16,160 bases of DNA from assembly GCA_000434215.1 (NCBI GenBank), contig HF999728.1, forward strand, positions 10,191-26,350, given 5' to 3'. Position numbers and translations under genes: made by a program. This document shows positions 14,229-16,160 of this stretch, piece after piece; the stretch's first letter is position 1; each line of letters starts with the position of its first letter. The notes beneath the pieces were generated by a model. It saw only the letters and a list, made by a program, of their open reading frames with translations, was not told the DNA's origin and did not search any database. This DNA is from Bacteroides sp. CAG:144. Lineage in GTDB: Bacteria > Bacteroidota > Bacteroidia > Bacteroidales > UBA11471.

Positions 14229-16160
14229 ATGAAACACAATCTACTGATTTTTTTGGCTATCTTGTTATCAATTCCTGTTGGTGCCGTTTCTTATAGAAAA
14301 ACGACCGATGGAGTAGTGGTAACCCTTTCCTCAAAGAGCGATACGACAGCACGTATGGTACGTTTGCAAGTCGTCGACAGTAAAATCATACGGGTAACAG
14401 CTGTTCCCGGTCGTAAATTTCCGAAAGAAAAAAGTCTGGTCGTTTTGCCCGAGGCTTATAAGAAAACTCCTTTTACGGTAGAAGAATCCGACGGTCGATT
14501 GAGACTTGAAACCGATGCGGTGCGAGCAATGGTCGATTTGGAGACCGGTGAAGTCGCGTTTGCCGATACTTGCGGAACGATGCGTTTGCAGGAACGTCGT
14601 GGTGGAGGGAAAAAATTCAAACCGATAACGGTAGATGGAGTATCGGCATATAGTTATTGGCAGCAATTCGAATCTCCCGATAATGAGGCCTTTTACGGAT
14701 TGGGACAGCACCAGTCCGATGAGTTCAATTATAAAGGGAAAAACGAGTCGTTGTTTCAATACAATACCAAAGTGGCAGTGCCATTTATCATCTCCAACAA
14801 GAATTACGGATTGTTGTTCGATACCTATTCCTTGTGTAAGTGGGGAGACAGTCGCGATTACATGCAGTTATGCGATGCGTTCGATTTATACGATGCCAAT
14901 GGGAAACCCGGAGCATTGACGGCTGCGTATGTGCCAGATAAGAAGAATAAAAAAGCGAAATCGTTGGTTCGTCGGGAGAGTCGTATTTATTACGAAGACC
15001 AAAAGACGATTCTTGATTTACCGCAAGATTTTGCGCTGAATGGTGCGAATGTTGTCTATACGGGAGAAATAGCAGCCCGGGAAACCGGAGATTTTCATTT
15101 TCTGCTTTATTATGCGGGATACGTGAAGGTGTATATCGACGGAGAATTGCTCGTCCCCGAACGTTGGCGTACGGCATGGAATCCTAACAGTTATAAATTC
15201 AAGACCGGTCTGAAAGCCGGAGAACGAGTCCCTATCCGCATCGAGTGGCGTCCCGACGGCGGCGTTTCTTATTTGGGATTACGGGCGTTGACTCCGGTCG
15301 ATTCGGCCGAGCAGAACCGTCTTTCTTGGTATAGTGAGATGAGTGATGCGATCGATTACTATTATATTGCGGGAGATGATGCCGACGATGTGATTGCCGG
15401 ATATCGCCGTCTTACGGGAAAAGCGCAGGTAATGCCACGTTGGGCAATGGGCTTTTGGCAAAGCCGGGAACGTTATAAGACGCAGAAAGAGATGCTTGCC
15501 GCGCTTCGGGAATTTCGGGAGCGTCGTATACCGCTCGATAATATCGTTCTCGATTGGAGTTATTGGCCCGAAGATGCATGGGGAAGCCATGAATTTGATG
15601 CAGCCCGTTTTCCCGATCCGAAAGGCATGGTCGATTCTATTCATGCGCAACATGCCAGAATGATGATTTCGGTGTGGCCGAAATTTTACATGACCACCCG
15701 GCATTTTAAAGAATTCGATCGTAAAGGTTGGATGTATAGGCAAGCCATCAAAGATAGTATACGCGACTGGATAGGTCCCGGTTATATCGGTTCTTTTTAC
15801 GATGCCTATGCCGAAGGGGCTCGGAAACTTTTTTGGAAACAGATGCAGGACCATCTTTATCCGTTGGGAATAGATGCGTGGTGGATGGACGCCAGCGAGC
15901 CGAATGTGCGGGATTGTACCGATATGGATTATCGGAAGGCGCTTTGCGGGCCTACGGCATTAGGGCCTTCTACCCAATATTTCAATGCTTATGCGCTGAT
16001 GAATGCCGAGGCTATTTATGACGGGCAGCGGGCTGTTGATCCCGATCGTCGGGTCTTTTTGCTTACCCGTTCGGGATTTGCCGGTTTACAGCGGTATTCG
16101 ACGGCCACATGGAGTGGCGATATAGCGACGCGTTGGGAAGATATGAAAGCCCAAATATCG
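14229..16160 (+). CDS. GH31 glycosidase with PA14-like insert, alpha-xylosidase candidate (3' end missing)
   Basis: An open frame of 644 codons runs off the end of the window. Residues 1-19 are a signal peptide (LLIFLAILLSIPVGA). An N-terminal beta-sandwich includes FYGLGQHQSDEFNYKG (155-170). A PA14-like domain of about 120 residues is inserted at roughly 232-355 (LLYYAGYVKVYIDGELL). The TIM-barrel begins near 400 with MPRWAMGFWQSRERY. The catalytic nucleophile is likely Asp554 in WWMDASEP (551-558), and the acid/base is Asp631 in TWSGD (627-631). GH31 enzymes with a PA14 insert include secreted alpha-xylosidases that trim xyloglucan, which makes that the best guess; alpha-glucosidase is possible. 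The expected C-terminal beta domains lie outside the window. Confidence 0.92.
   Translation, partial: MKHNLLIFLAILLSIPVGAVSYRKTTDGVVVTLSSKSDTTARMVRLQVVDSKIIRVTAVPGRKFPKEKSLVVLPEAYKKTPFTVEESDGRLRLETDAVRAMVDLETGEVAFADTCGTMRLQERRGGGKKFKPITVDGVSAYSYWQQFESPDNEAFYGLGQHQSDEFNYKGKNESLFQYNTKVAVPFIISNKNYGLLFDTYSLCKWGDSRDYMQLCDAFDLYDANGKPGALTAAYVPDKKNKKAKSLVRRESRIYYEDQKTILDLPQDFALNGANVVYTGEIAARETGDFHFLLYYAGYVKVYIDGELLVPERWRTAWNPNSYKFKTGLKAGERVPIRIEWRPDGGVSYLGLRALTPVDSAEQNRLSWYSEMSDAIDYYYIAGDDADDVIAGYRRLTGKAQVMPRWAMGFWQSRERYKTQKEMLAALREFRERRIPLDNIVLDWSYWPEDAWGSHEFDAARFPDPKGMVDSIHAQHARMMISVWPKFYMTTRHFKEFDRKGWMYRQAIKDSIRDWIGPGYIGSFYDAYAEGARKLFWKQMQDHLYPLGIDAWWMDASEPNVRDCTDMDYRKALCGPTALGPSTQYFNAYALMNAEAIYDGQRAVDPDRRVFLLTRSGFAGLQRYSTATWSGDIATRWEDMKAQIS

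Noticed and set aside
15279..15854. Minus-strand frame of 191 codons opposite the GH31 gene
   Set aside because: It is antisense to the GH31 catalytic barrel, with no recognisable protein features.

Overview
The window looks like a chromosomal segment of a gut-type Bacteroidota, most likely order Bacteroidales. The evidence is TAnnTTTG-type -7 boxes upstream of several genes, A-rich and weak ribosome binding sites, the Bacteroidales type of AraC regulator, flavodoxin and GH43/GH31 enzymes, and short dispersed GTCATTC...GAATGAY repeats. I cannot name the species; Barnesiella- or Coprobacter-like is only a guess. No rRNA, tRNA, insertion sequence or CRISPR array was seen.

Region 1 (1-2797, minus strand) is a compact redox operon. 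In transcription order it encodes a flavodoxin with a signal peptide, a cytoplasmic flavodoxin, a membrane polyferredoxin built like a NapH-NapG fusion, and the start of a Tat-type lipoprotein that is probably an aldo/keto reductase (cut by the window edge). The set suggests a route carrying reducing equivalents across the inner membrane to a surface or periplasmic reductase.

Region 2 (3115-9818) is a tripartite RND efflux operon (adaptor, inner-membrane pump, TolC-like outer-membrane channel, all minus strand). A divergent AraC-family regulator lies upstream of it on the plus strand. A block of about 28 bp in the regulator/pump intergenic region recurs, with 23 of 28 positions identical, upstream of the redox operon. 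This suggests that one regulator controls both efflux and the redox module, and it is the main observation of the window.

Region 3 (9819-10170) has no gene. It carries two copies of a nested inverted repeat, a probable third half-copy, and a 17-bp perfect hairpin. Region 4 (10171-13485, minus) holds an AzgA/PbuG-type purine permease, a small GNAT-like acetyltransferase, an SGNH hydrolase and a GH43-like glycosidase, closely spaced as if co-transcribed. Region 5 has a SPOR-domain lipoprotein (minus, 13558-14019) divergent from a GH31 glycosidase with a PA14-like insert (plus, from 14229, running off the window end).
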